Notes under the pieces: model-generated
The model's database searches: none
The model's input: the letters and a program-made list of their open reading frames with translations, nothing else
Told to the model about the DNA's origin: nothing
Shown here: positions 15,237-22,744 of the stretch, piece after piece
How the letters are laid out: every line of letters begins with the position of its first letter
How positions within the stretch are numbered: position 1 is the first letter of the stretch
Assembly: GCF_900143215.1 (NCBI RefSeq)
Contig: NZ_FRDM01000034.1
Location: 1 to 41,152 of the forward strand
Reading direction: 5' to 3'
Length of the DNA stretch: 41,152 nucleotides
From: Geodermatophilus obscurus
Lineage (GTDB): Bacteria > Actinomycetota > Actinomycetes > Mycobacteriales > Geodermatophilaceae
Program-made: the position numbers and the translations under genes

Positions 15237-16424
15237 ATGGCGCCGGAGCAGGACACCTTCCGGCCCGAGGTCGCGGCGGCGATGCAGGGCCAGCTGCCGG
15301 CTGTGGCCGAGCGGACCGTCGCCGCGATCGTCGTCGAGGTGCCGAGCTACACCGAGGCGTTCAGCGGTGTCATGGGCCGGAAGATCGAGAACGCCGTCCA
15401 GCTGGCCCTGGGCGGCTTCCTGGAGCTGGCGACGGCGAGCGGCGGCGCGGACCCCAGCCGGCCCATCGGCCCGGCGCTGGAGGGTGCCTACGCCCTGGGT
15501 CGCGGGGAGGCGCGCAGCGGTCGCTCGATGGACGCCCTGCTGGCCGCCTACCGGGTGGGTGCCCGGGTGGCCTGGCAGCACATGAGCGAGACGGCGGTGG
15601 AGGCCGGCATGCCCGCCGGGTCGCTGGCCCGGTTCGCCGCGCTGGTGTTCGCCTACATCGACCAGCTCTCGGCGGCCAGCGCCTCGGGACATGCCGACCA
15701 GCTCGACAGCAGCGGCCGGTTGCGCCGCCGGGAGCTGGAGCGGCTGGCCGAGCTGTTGCTCACGGGCGCGCCCCCGTACGACCTCACCACCGCGGCCGAT
15801 CGAGCGGACTGGACGCCGCCGCGGACCCTGACCGCGGTGCTGGTGCCCGAGGCCCGCGCGCGCGGCGCCCTCGCCGTGCTCGACGTCCGCACGCTGCAGG
15901 CCGGTGAGGACCTGCCCGGGACCGAGCCCGGCGCGGAGCGCTCGGTGCTGCTCGTGCCGGACGCCGACGGGTACGCCCGCAGCCAGCTGGTCCGGGCGCT
16001 GACCGGGCGGGAGGCCGTGGTCGGTCCGGCGCGGCCGTGGCAGCAGGCCCGCTCCTCCTACTCGCGGGCGCTGCGGGCGCTGCAGCTGGACCTGCGCCCG
16101 GACGGCGACCTGCCCGTGGACACCGAGCTGCGGCTGTCCGACCTGGTCCTGCGGGCCGACGGCGAGGCGCTGGCCGACCTGCGCGCCCAGGTGCTCGCCC
16201 CGCTCGACGGGCTCGGTCCCGGTCCCCGCGAGAAGCTCGTCGAGACGCTGCGCGCGTGGCTGCTGCACCACGGACGCCGGGAGAAGATCGCCGCCGAGCT
16301 GTTCGTGCACCCGCAGACGGTGCGCTACCGCATGGGGCAGCTGCGCGACCTCTACGGCGAGCGCCTCGAGGACCCGCAGTCCGTCCTGGAGCTGACCCTC
16401 GCCCTCGGGGCCGAGGAGCGCTGA
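15237..16424 (+). CDS. PucR/CdaR-type transcriptional regulator
   Basis: A 395-residue regulator. The N-terminal ~170 residues form the helical sensor-like domain common in actinobacterial PucR proteins (ALEGAYALGRGEARSGRSMDALLAAYRVGARVAW); the middle is GGDEF-like and degenerate; the C-terminus has the PucR helix-turn-helix (LRAWLLHHGRREKIAAELFVHPQTVRYRMGQL). No ligand is predictable. It is transcribed divergently from the reductase/desaturase pair and is a natural candidate for their control, which is inference from position. The intergenic region includes a weak TTTGGG-N16-GATACT promoter candidate for this gene. Confidence 0.85.
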   Translation: MAPEQDTFRPEVAAAMQGQLPAVAERTVAAIVVEVPSYTEAFSGVMGRKIENAVQLALGGFLELATASGGADPSRPIGPALEGAYALGRGEARSGRSMDALLAAYRVGARVAWQHMSETAVEAGMPAGSLARFAALVFAYIDQLSAASASGHADQLDSSGRLRRRELERLAELLLTGAPPYDLTTAADRADWTPPRTLTAVLVPEARARGALAVLDVRTLQAGEDLPGTEPGAERSVLLVPDADGYARSQLVRALTGREAVVGPARPWQQARSSYSRALRALQLDLRPDGDLPVDTELRLSDLVLRADGEALADLRAQVLAPLDGLGPGPREKLVETLRAWLLHHGRREKIAAELFVHPQTVRYRMGQLRDLYGERLEDPQSVLELTLALGAEER

Positions 16425-16428
16425 AGAA

Positions 16429-16484
16429 GGACCTCCCTGCCCCCCACCGCTCGCAGGCTCGCGGCGGGACCCTGCAGGGAGGCC
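16429..16484. repeat. hairpin repeat (family B) between pucR and the methyltransferase
   Basis: Directly behind the stop and GAA comes GGACCTCCCTGC, paired with GCAGGGAGGCC (16474–16484), with an inner CCCACCGC/GCGGCGGG stem. Sequence and two-stem plan match the element at 6149–6204 behind ssb. Here it lies between convergent genes and could be a bidirectional terminator. Confidence 0.65.
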
Positions 16485-16497
16485 GAACCCCGTCAGC

Positions 16498-17103
16498 TCA
16501 CGTGGGACGGAGGACGGCGACCAGGAAGTCCGATCCCGGGGTGAACGGCCGCAGGTCCCAGGTGGAGAGCAGCAGGTCCTCGTCCCAGCCCGCCGCGCGG
16601 GCGTCGCCCCGGAAGTCGTCGAAGGCGTAGCCGCGGCCGGCGCCGAAGCCGATCACCGCGCGCCCGCCGGGTGCCACGTGCGCCCGCAGCCGCTGCAGGA
16701 CGGCGACCCGCGTGCTCGGCGCGAGGAAGGCCATCACGTTGCCGGCGGAGACGACCACGTCGAAGGGCTCCGGGACGCCGCGCGCCGGCAGGTCGAGCTC
16801 GGCGAGGTCGCCGACGAGCCACCGCGGCCCGGGGTGGTCCTCCTCGGCGGCGGCGATCAGCACCGGGTCGACGTCCACCCCGACGACGACGTGCCCGGCG
16901 CGGGCCAGCCAGCCGCCCGTCCGGCCCGGCCCGCAGCCGGCGTCGAGCACCCGGGAGCCGCGCGGCAGCATCGCGTCGACCAGCCGGGCCTCGCCGGCGA
17001 GGTCGAAGCCCCGGGCCGCGAGGTCCCGGAACCGCTGCACGTAGGCGGCCGAGTGGCCGGGGTCCTGCTGGGTGATCCGCACCCATGCGCTCTGCTCCGT
17101 CAC
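16498..17103 (-). CDS. class I SAM-dependent methyltransferase
   Basis: A 201-residue Rossmann methyltransferase. Motif I is VLDAGCGPGRTGGWLA, followed by the acidic end of strand 2 (VVGVDVDPVLI), WLVGDLAELDLP and FDVVVSAGNVMAF. The substrate is unknown; the C-terminal half has the short form typical of small-molecule methyltransferases. The start is GTG 17103 (MTEQSAWVRITQQDPGHS). The gene is convergent with pucR and divergent from the small ORF at 17233. Confidence 0.85.
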   Translation of the reverse strand: MTEQSAWVRITQQDPGHSAAYVQRFRDLAARGFDLAGEARLVDAMLPRGSRVLDAGCGPGRTGGWLARAGHVVVGVDVDPVLIAAAEEDHPGPRWLVGDLAELDLPARGVPEPFDVVVSAGNVMAFLAPSTRVAVLQRLRAHVAPGGRAVIGFGAGRGYAFDDFRGDARAAGWDEDLLLSTWDLRPFTPGSDFLVAVLRPT

Positions 17104-17232
17104 CCGCCCATGGTCGCCGACGGCCGGGGATCCCGAGGAAACCGGCACCCGATCCCCAGGATCCCCACAGGCGCGCGGCCCAGGCTCCGAGCGAGCGGTC
17201 CACCAGAGGCTGCCGGACGACGGGAGGCCGCC

Positions 17233-17496
17233 ATGGCCACCAGCACGAGCGCGGACAGGATCCTGTGGCTGCGGACGCGACCCGCGGTACCCGCGGAGCC
17301 CGACCTCCCCGCGGACGTCGCCGTCCAGGTGGCCGCCGTGGCGCTGGCCGACCACCCGGGGGCGGTCGTCGACCGGATCGAGGTCGATCCCACCGGATGG
17401 TGCACGGTCCACCTGGTCACCCGCGCCGGCGTGCGGGTGGTCGTGCACGTCGACCGGGACCTCACCGTGTTGGGGTGGCTCGCACTGGCTCGCTGA
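17233..17496 (+). CDS. small hypothetical protein
   Basis: Eighty-seven residues from an ATG with GGGAGG six bases upstream. The sequence (ILWLRTRPAV near the start, then alternating hydrophobic stretches AVQVAAVALADHPGAVVDRIEVD and VHLVTRAGVRVVVHVDRDLTV) suggests a small alpha/beta fold with no transmembrane helix. I do not recognise it. It overlaps the 3' end of dinB, on the other strand, by 35 bases. Confidence 0.55.
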   Translation: MATSTSADRILWLRTRPAVPAEPDLPADVAVQVAAVALADHPGAVVDRIEVDPTGWCTVHLVTRAGVRVVVHVDRDLTVLGWLALAR

Positions 17497-18829
17497 CCCG
17501 CCAGTCCGGCGGCTCGGCCGGGTGCAGGGCGCGGTCGTCGGAGGCGAGCGTGCGCACCGGTCCGGGCGGCGTCAGCGGGCCCTCGAAGCGCACGGTGACC
17601 CGCCCGAGGCCGCGGCCCCACACCCAGCCGGCGCCGAGCTCGTCGTGCCGCACGTCCTGCCCGGGCCACCAGCGGGCCTCGGCCGTCCGCGGCTCGGGCT
17701 CCTCCTCGGGCCGGTCGTCCGTCGTCCCCACGTCGTCGTCCGGCGTCGGCTCGTCGTCGGCGAACAGGTCGCCCTGGGCGTAGAGCGACAGCCCGGAGAC
17801 GCCGACCCCGAGCAGCCGCAGCCCGCCCTGGGTGCCGGCCTCGGCCAGCAGGCGGTGCCCGATCGAGGCGATCACCCGCGGGTCGTCGGTGGGCTGGGGC
17901 AGCGTCTGCGAGCGGGTGAGCGTGGTGAAGTCGTAGCGGCGCAGCTTGAGCGTCACCGTCCGGCCCGAGTAGGCCGCGGCGCGCAACCGGCTGCCGACCC
18001 GCGCGGCCATGCTGTCCACGTACCGGGCGAGGACGGCGCGGTCGGTGAGGTCCCGGGCGAAGGTCTCCTCCTGCGAGATCGACTTCGCCTCGCGCTCGGC
18101 GACCACCGGCCGGTCGTCCTCGGCGCGGGCCAGCGCGTACAGCCCCGTCCCGTGTGCCCGGCCGGCCAGCGCCACGAGGTCGGGCAGGGACTTCGCGGCC
18201 AGATCGCCGACGGTCTTCACGCCCACCTGGTGCAGCCGCTCGGCGGTCGCCGGCCCCACGCCGCCCAGCCGGGTCACCGGCAGCGGGTGCAGCACCTCCC
18301 GTTCCCGCCCCGGGGGGACGACGACCAGCCCGTCGGGCTTGTCGAGGTCGGAGCCGATCTTGGCCATCAGCTTGGAGCTGCCGATGCCGACCGACCCGGT
18401 CACCCCGCCGGTGGCCGCGGCGATCCGCTCCTTGAGCCCGCGGGCCAGCGCCGTGACGCCGTCCACCGACAGGTCCAGGTCGCCGCCGGCCGCCAGGTCC
18501 ACGTAGGCCTCGTCGATCGAGACCGGCTCCACCAGCGGGGACAGCTCGCGCAGCAGCTCCATCACCACGCCGGAGGTGCGGCGGTAGGCGGCGAACCGGC
18601 CGCCGAGGAAGGCGGTCCCGGACGGGCAGCGGCGGCGCGCCTCCGCGGTGGACATCGCCGAGCGGGCTCCGTAGGCGCGGGCCTCGTAGGACGCCGTCGC
18701 CACCACCCCGCGGCCGCCGGTGCCGCCGACGACCACCGGCCGCCCGCGCAGCGAGGGCTTGTCGCGCTGCTCGACCGCGGCGAAGAAGGCGTCGAGGTCC
18801 AGGTGCAGGATGCTCGCCTCCCGCCGCAC
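17462..18829 (-). CDS. dinB: DNA polymerase IV (Y family) with actinobacterial C-terminal extension
   Basis: A 455-residue translesion polymerase. The catalytic carboxylates lie in LHLDLDAFFAAVEQ and SIDEAYVDL; GIGSSKLMAKIGSDLDKPDG and the helix-hairpin-helix LPVTRLGGVGPATAERL follow, then the little-finger domain (EETFARDLTDR…). After about residue 350 an acidic linker leads to an extra ~60-residue domain (WWPGQDVRHDELGAGWVWG…VRFEGPLTPPG), a small KOW/PcrA-tail-like module known from other actinobacterial DinB proteins. No QLxLF-type clamp motif of the classical form is clear, though YAQGDLFADD (about residue 350) may serve. GAGGAGGTGGGG before the GTG at 18829 fixes the start. No LexA box was found upstream. 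Confidence 0.92.
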   Translation of the reverse strand: MRREASILHLDLDAFFAAVEQRDKPSLRGRPVVVGGTGGRGVVATASYEARAYGARSAMSTAEARRRCPSGTAFLGGRFAAYRRTSGVVMELLRELSPLVEPVSIDEAYVDLAAGGDLDLSVDGVTALARGLKERIAAATGGVTGSVGIGSSKLMAKIGSDLDKPDGLVVVPPGREREVLHPLPVTRLGGVGPATAERLHQVGVKTVGDLAAKSLPDLVALAGRAHGTGLYALARAEDDRPVVAEREAKSISQEETFARDLTDRAVLARYVDSMAARVGSRLRAAAYSGRTVTLKLRRYDFTTLTRSQTLPQPTDDPRVIASIGHRLLAEAGTQGGLRLLGVGVSGLSLYAQGDLFADDEPTPDDDVGTTDDRPEEEPEPRTAEARWWPGQDVRHDELGAGWVWGRGLGRVTVRFEGPLTPPGPVRTLASDDRALHPAEPPDWRVSEPVRATPTR

Positions 18830-19144
18830 GCCCCACCTCCTCGTCGTCGCCGCCGGCGCGCTCCATGGTCGCCCGTCCTCCGCAGGGGTGAGAACGGACG
18901 CACCGGTACAGCATCCGATTGATCTTGGACCGTCCCGGCTGCGAGGGTGCGTCGCCGGACACCGACGGGGAGGAACTGCGTGCAGCGCTGCTGCGCAGCT
19001 CGGTGGCGCGACCCCGAACGGCGACGGCGTCACCCGCGTCCCGATCACGGCCGACGGAGACGAGCCGGCCCGCTGACCCCGTCCGTCGTGATCATCGGCG
19101 TCCGGCTGACCGGCACGCCGATGAGGGCCACCACCCGGCGGTGA
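18830..19144. other. intergenic region upstream of dinB and downstream of thiD
   Basis: These 315 bases hold no convincing gene on either strand. They contain the dinB promoter region (nothing firm recognised) and, at 19093–19123, a CATCGGCGT/ACGCCGATG hairpin that could end the thi operon. The palindrome CGGTGATCACCG at 19139–19150 spans the thiD stop. Confidence 0.5.
19093..19123 (-). terminator. hairpin behind the thi operon
   Basis: Nine-base perfect arms (19093–19101, 19115–19123) about 20 bases beyond the thiD stop; the only strong stem in the region. Confidence 0.5.
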
Positions 19145-19984
19145 TCACCGGGGACGCGGCTCCCAGATGCCGGCGAAGTGGTGCACCGGGCCGTGTCCGG
19201 AGCCGACGCCGAGGCTTTCCCCCGCCTCCAGCGCCCGCTGCAGGTAGTTCCGGGCGGGGTCGACCAGCCGGGCCCAGTCGTCGGTGCGGTGCCGGGCGGC
19301 CAGCGCGGCGAGCGCGGAGGACAGCGTGCAGCCGGTCCCGTGCGTCGACGCGGTGTCCACCCGCGGCCGGCGGGTGATCGTCACGCCGTCCGCGGTGGCC
19401 AGCACGTCGACGCTCTCCTCCCCGCCGAGGTGGCCGCCCTTGAGCAGCACCGCCCGGGGGCCGAGCCCGAGCAGCGCGGTGGCCTGACCGGGCAGCTGGC
19501 CGACGTCGGTGGCGGGGGGCACGCCGAGCAGGACGGCGGCCTCGGGGACGTTCGGCGTCACCAGGTCGGCCAGCGGCAGCAGGTCGGTGCGGACGGCGTC
19601 GACCGCGGCGTCGTCGATGAGCCGGTCACCGCTGGTCGCGACCATCACCGGGTCGCAGACGACCGGGCCGGCCGGGCGGTCGGCGAGCGCGGTGGCGACC
19701 GCGCGGACGACGTCCGCGGTGCCGAGCATGCCGAGCTTGGTGGCGTGCACCTCGACGTCGGCGAACAGCGTCGCCAGCTGCTCGGCGACGAACTCCGGCG
19801 GGACGCCGTGCACGCCGGTGACGCCGCGGGTGTTCTGCGCGGTCAGCGCGGTGAGCACCGCCGTCCCGTAGACGCCGAGCGCGCTGAACGTCTTGAGGTC
19901 GGCCTGGATGCCGGCCCCGCCGCTGGGGTCGCTGCCGGCGACGGTGAGCGCGGTGCTCGCCCCCACCCGCCCCCGCCCGCTCAC
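19145..19984 (-). CDS. thiD: hydroxymethylpyrimidine / phosphomethylpyrimidine kinase
   Basis: A 279-residue ribokinase-family enzyme that phosphorylates HMP to HMP-PP, the pyrimidine half of thiamine. Family signatures are AGSDPSGGAGIQADLKTFSA at the start, VCDPVMVATSGDRLI in the middle and the anion-hole/catalytic DTASTHGTGCTLSSALAA near residue 220. Its GTG start overlaps the thiE stop as GTGA, so the last two genes of the operon are translationally coupled. It is the last gene of the thiM-thiE-thiD operon. Confidence 0.94.
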   Translation of the reverse strand: MSGRGRVGASTALTVAGSDPSGGAGIQADLKTFSALGVYGTAVLTALTAQNTRGVTGVHGVPPEFVAEQLATLFADVEVHATKLGMLGTADVVRAVATALADRPAGPVVCDPVMVATSGDRLIDDAAVDAVRTDLLPLADLVTPNVPEAAVLLGVPPATDVGQLPGQATALLGLGPRAVLLKGGHLGGEESVDVLATADGVTITRRPRVDTASTHGTGCTLSSALAALAARHRTDDWARLVDPARNYLQRALEAGESLGVGSGHGPVHHFAGIWEPRPR

Positions 19985-20640
19985 ACCCGCACCCCCTCGA
20001 TCGCCGCGCGCAGCCGACGGGCCGCGGCCGCCGGGTCCGGCGCGGTGCACAGCGCCGAGACGACGCAGACGCCGTCCACCCCGGTCGCGGCCACCTCGGC
20101 GGCCCGGGCGGCGTCGATGCCGCCGATCGCGACGGTGCTGCACCCGGCGGCGCGGGCCGCGGCGGCCAGCGCCCGGACGCCGTCCGGACCCAGCGCGCCG
20201 CCGGCGTCGGGCTTGGTCGGCGTCGTCCACACCGGGCCGATGCCGACCAGGTCGACGGTGCCCGCCGGCAGGGCGCGCGCGACGTCCAGCTCGGCGACGG
20301 AGGAGACGCTGAACCCGAGCAGCCGGCCGGGCCCGAGCAGGGCGCGCACCTCGGCCGGCGGCAGGTCGTCCTGGCCGACGTGCACGCCGTCCGCGCCGGC
20401 GAGCAGGGCGACGTCGAGCGCGTCGTTGACCCAGAGCGCGACGTCCGGCCGGTCGGCCAGCGCCGCCTGCACCGCGCGGGTGAGCTCGAGCAGCTCCCGG
20501 CGGGAGGCGGTCTTGTCCCGCACCTGGACGGTGGTGACGCCGCCGGCGACCGCCGCACGGACGACGTCGGCCACCGGCCGCGGGGCGGACAGGGCCGTGT
20601 CGGTGACCAGGTAGAGGGTCGGGTCGAACGGGCGCCTCAT
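19981..20640 (-). CDS. thiE: thiamine-phosphate synthase
   Basis: A 219-residue TIM barrel joining HMP-PP and thiazole phosphate to thiamine phosphate. Diagnostic stretches are LYLVTD at the N-terminus, [44 protein letters not shown] and [19 protein letters not shown] at 20640 overlaps the thiM stop (ATGA), and its own stop overlaps thiD. Confidence 0.95.
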   Translation of the reverse strand: MRRPFDPTLYLVTDTALSAPRPVADVVRAAVAGGVTTVQVRDKTASRRELLELTRAVQAALADRPDVALWVNDALDVALLAGADGVHVGQDDLPPAEVRALLGPGRLLGFSVSSVAELDVARALPAGTVDLVGIGPVWTTPTKPDAGGALGPDGVRALAAAARAAGCSTVAIGGIDAARAAEVAATGVDGVCVVSALCTAPDPAAAARRLRAAIEGVRV

Positions 20641-21425
20641 CGGACGTCCGCCGCGGCCAAGGTCGCGCCGTCGACGGCGTCCAGCGCGTCGAGCCAGGCG
20701 GGCGCGAAGGTGCCCGGGCCGTGCGCCACCCGCGCGGCCCGCTCGGCGGCGACCGCCACGTGCACGTGCGCGGCCACGGTGCCGGTCAGCGCGTCGCCGG
20801 TGGCCGCGACGTAGGCGGCGACCAGGGCGCCCAGCGCGCAGCCGGCGCCGGTGGTGCGGGTCAGCAGCGGCGAGCCGCCGCCGACGCGGACGGTCCGCCG
20901 TCCGTCGGTGACCAGGTCGACCTCGCCGCTGACCGCGACGACGCCGCCGGTGCGGGCGGCCAGCTCGGCGGCGGCCTTGGCCGCGGCGTCGGTGCTGTCG
21001 GTGCTGTCCACGCCGCGACCACCGCCGCCCGCACCGACCAGCGCCATCACCTCGGAGGCGTTGCCGCGGACCACGGTGGGCCGCAGCCCGACCAGGTCGG
21101 TGGCCAGCTCGGTGCGGTAGACCAGCGCGCCGACGGCGACGGGGTCGAGCACCCACGGGGTCCCGGCCGCGCCCGCCGAGCGAGCCGCCAACCGCATCGC
21201 CTCGGCGGTGCGGGCGTGCACCGTGCCGACGTTGACCAGCACCGCGGAGGCGACCGCGGCGAAGTCGCCGGCCTCCTCGGGGGCGTCCACCATCGCCGGG
21301 GCGGCGCCCGCCGCGAGCAGGGCGTTGGCGGTGATCGTCTGCACCACCGTGTTCGTGAGGCAGTGCACCAGAGGGGTGCGTGCGCGGAGCGCCGCTCGGG
21401 CGGCGCGCAGATCGACGGCCGGCAT
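20637..21425 (-). CDS. thiM: hydroxyethylthiazole kinase
   Basis: A 262-residue kinase that salvages thiazole alcohol. It shows [27 protein letters not shown], the DPVAVGA loop and a C-terminal [20 protein letters not shown] with the catalytic Cys. Being first in the operon behind a TPP riboswitch, it marks this locus as a salvage branch plus coupling: thiM, thiE and thiD can rebuild thiamine from scavenged HMP and thiazole. De novo genes (thiC, thiG, thiS) are not in the window. Confidence 0.95.
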   Translation of the reverse strand: MPAVDLRAARAALRARTPLVHCLTNTVVQTITANALLAAGAAPAMVDAPEEAGDFAAVASAVLVNVGTVHARTAEAMRLAARSAGAAGTPWVLDPVAVGALVYRTELATDLVGLRPTVVRGNASEVMALVGAGGGGRGVDSTDSTDAAAKAAAELAARTGGVVAVSGEVDLVTDGRRTVRVGGGSPLLTRTTGAGCALGALVAAYVAATGDALTGTVAAHVHVAVAAERAARVAHGPGTFAPAWLDALDAVDGATLAAADVR

Positions 21426-21432
21426 GCCGGTG

Positions 21433-21512
21433 ACATCCCTTCGCCAGTGCGAACTGGAGCAGGTTCGACGGGTGTGCTCTCAGTCCCCGGTCGGGGACAC
21501 CCCGTGCCACGT
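21433..21512 (-). promoter_or_regulatory. TPP riboswitch (thi box) upstream of thiM
   Basis: Read on the minus strand, the leader has the conserved pieces in order: CGGGGTGTC, GACTGAGA, ACCCGTCGAACCTG, CTCCAGTTCGCACTGGCG and AAGGGATG, the last also able to serve as the ribosome site. The distance to the thiM ATG is under 10 bases, which favours control of translation initiation. Confidence 0.93.
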
Positions 21513-21603
21513 ACGCCTCCGAACGTAACACCGGTCCGCCGTGGTCCTCCCGGTGCGCGAGGCCGCTCCCCGCCGGAGGGGTGCCGCCGCGGCGGCGGCT
21601 CAG

Positions 21604-21697
21604 GGCCCCTCGTCGATGATCATGGGGTCGTTGCAGGCGGACGCGCAGGTGGAGGGCGTGTCGTGCGGCAACGACCCCATGATCGACCTGAGGGGCC
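21604..21697. repeat. palindromic repeat (family A), copy 1
   Basis: GATCATGGGGTCGTTGC at 21618–21634 pairs perfectly over 17 bases with 21668–21684; the arms extend through GGCCCCTC/GAGGGGCC at the outer ends. The 33-base loop opens AGGCGGACGC. A second element with the same arm and loop start lies at 22531–22602, on the other side of the TauE/SafE gene. Confidence 0.7.
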
Positions 21698-21758
21698 GCG
21701 ATGGGGGCGTCTCCGTCGCCTGAGCGGCGCGGGCCGGAGGGTGCGTCAGGATGGCCCG

Positions 21759-22493
21759 GTGCTGCTCGCGTGCCTCGCCGTCCTGGTGGGCGCGACCGTG
21801 CAGGCCACTGCCGGGTTCGGGCTGGCGCTCATCGCCGGGCCGGCGGTGGTGGCGCTGCTCGACCCCACCGAGGCGGTGACCACGCTGATGGTGCTGGCCA
21901 CGACCACGACCCTGCTGCTGCTGCTGGTGCGCCGCGGGTCGCGGCCGGCCGTCCGGTGGGCCGACGTCCGCGTGGTGACCCTCGCCGCCGTCCCCGGGGT
22001 CCTGGCCGGCGTGCTGGTGCTCGCCGTCGTCAGCAAGGCGGTGCTGCAGCTCGCGGTGGGGATCGGCGTGCTCGCCGCCGTGGGGATCCAGGTCCTGCGC
22101 CGCCCGGCTGCCGGCCGGGCGGAGCCGTCCCGGTGGGCCACGTTCGGCGTCGGGGCGCTCGCCGGCGTGCTCACCACCACGACCAGCACCAACGGGCCGC
22201 CGCTGGTGCTCTGGCTCGAGCGCCGGCAGCTGACCCCGACGGAGACGCGCGACACCCTCGCGGCGCTGTTCCTCGCGCTCAACCTGCTCGGCGCCACGGT
22301 GCTCACCGTCTCCGGCCGGGCCGCGCAGGCCTTCCGGCCGGAGGTGGTGCTGGTGCTGCTGGTCGCGGCGGTCGTCGGCCACGTGGCGGGTCGCCGGCTG
22401 TTCCACCTGCTCGACGTCCGTCGGTTCCGGGCGGCCGGACTGGCGCTGTCGGCGCTGGCCGGGGTGGCCAGCATCGTCGCGGCGCTGGGCTGA
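21759..22493 (+). CDS. sulfite exporter TauE/SafE family permease
   Basis: A 244-residue integral membrane protein of about eight helices. The N-terminal half has GATVQATAGFGLALIAGPAVVALLDP and the repeat in the second half GVLTTTTSTNGPPLVLWL, the paired signature of TauE/SafE (DUF81) carriers, which export sulfur-containing or other small organic anions. The substrate cannot be inferred. GTG at 21759 follows AGGA by seven bases; an in-frame GTG at 21741 is less well placed. It stands alone, bracketed by the two copies of palindromic repeat family A. Confidence 0.85.
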   Translation: MLLACLAVLVGATVQATAGFGLALIAGPAVVALLDPTEAVTTLMVLATTTTLLLLLVRRGSRPAVRWADVRVVTLAAVPGVLAGVLVLAVVSKAVLQLAVGIGVLAAVGIQVLRRPAAGRAEPSRWATFGVGALAGVLTTTTSTNGPPLVLWLERRQLTPTETRDTLAALFLALNLLGATVLTVSGRAAQAFRPEVVLVLLVAAVVGHVAGRRLFHLLDVRRFRAAGLALSALAGVASIVAALG

Positions 22494-22530
22494 GGCGGCC
22501 GGCCGGCACGCCCCGGGACGGCGCCCCCGA

Positions 22531-22602
22531 GTTGATCATGGGGATGTCGCAGGCAGACGCACGCTCGACGGCGCGCCCTCGAGCAACAACCCCATGATCA
22601 AC
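22531..22602. repeat. palindromic repeat (family A), copy 2
   Basis: GTTGATCATGGGGATGTCGC at 22531–22550 pairs with 22583–22602 at 18 of 20 positions. The 32-base loop opens AGGCAGACGC, nearly the same as in copy 1. It could act as a terminator for the upstream permease, but the shared loop argues for a repeat family. Confidence 0.7.
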
Positions 22603-22744
22603 CCGGCGAGAGGGCGACAGGGAAGCAGGAGCGCGGGCGTGGCCACCCGCCAGGGGCCCGCCGGCCCCGTCCCGGGCCTCGCCCTGAGCTCGCGAAGGGT
22701 GGGGAGGGCGGGATCCTGCTACGACGCGTGGGGGAGGGTGGTCC

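Noticed and set aside
17103..17448. Longer methyltransferase reading frame starting at 17448
   Set aside because: The extension crosses the intergenic region and the opposite-strand small ORF; the methyltransferase fold begins after GTG 17103.
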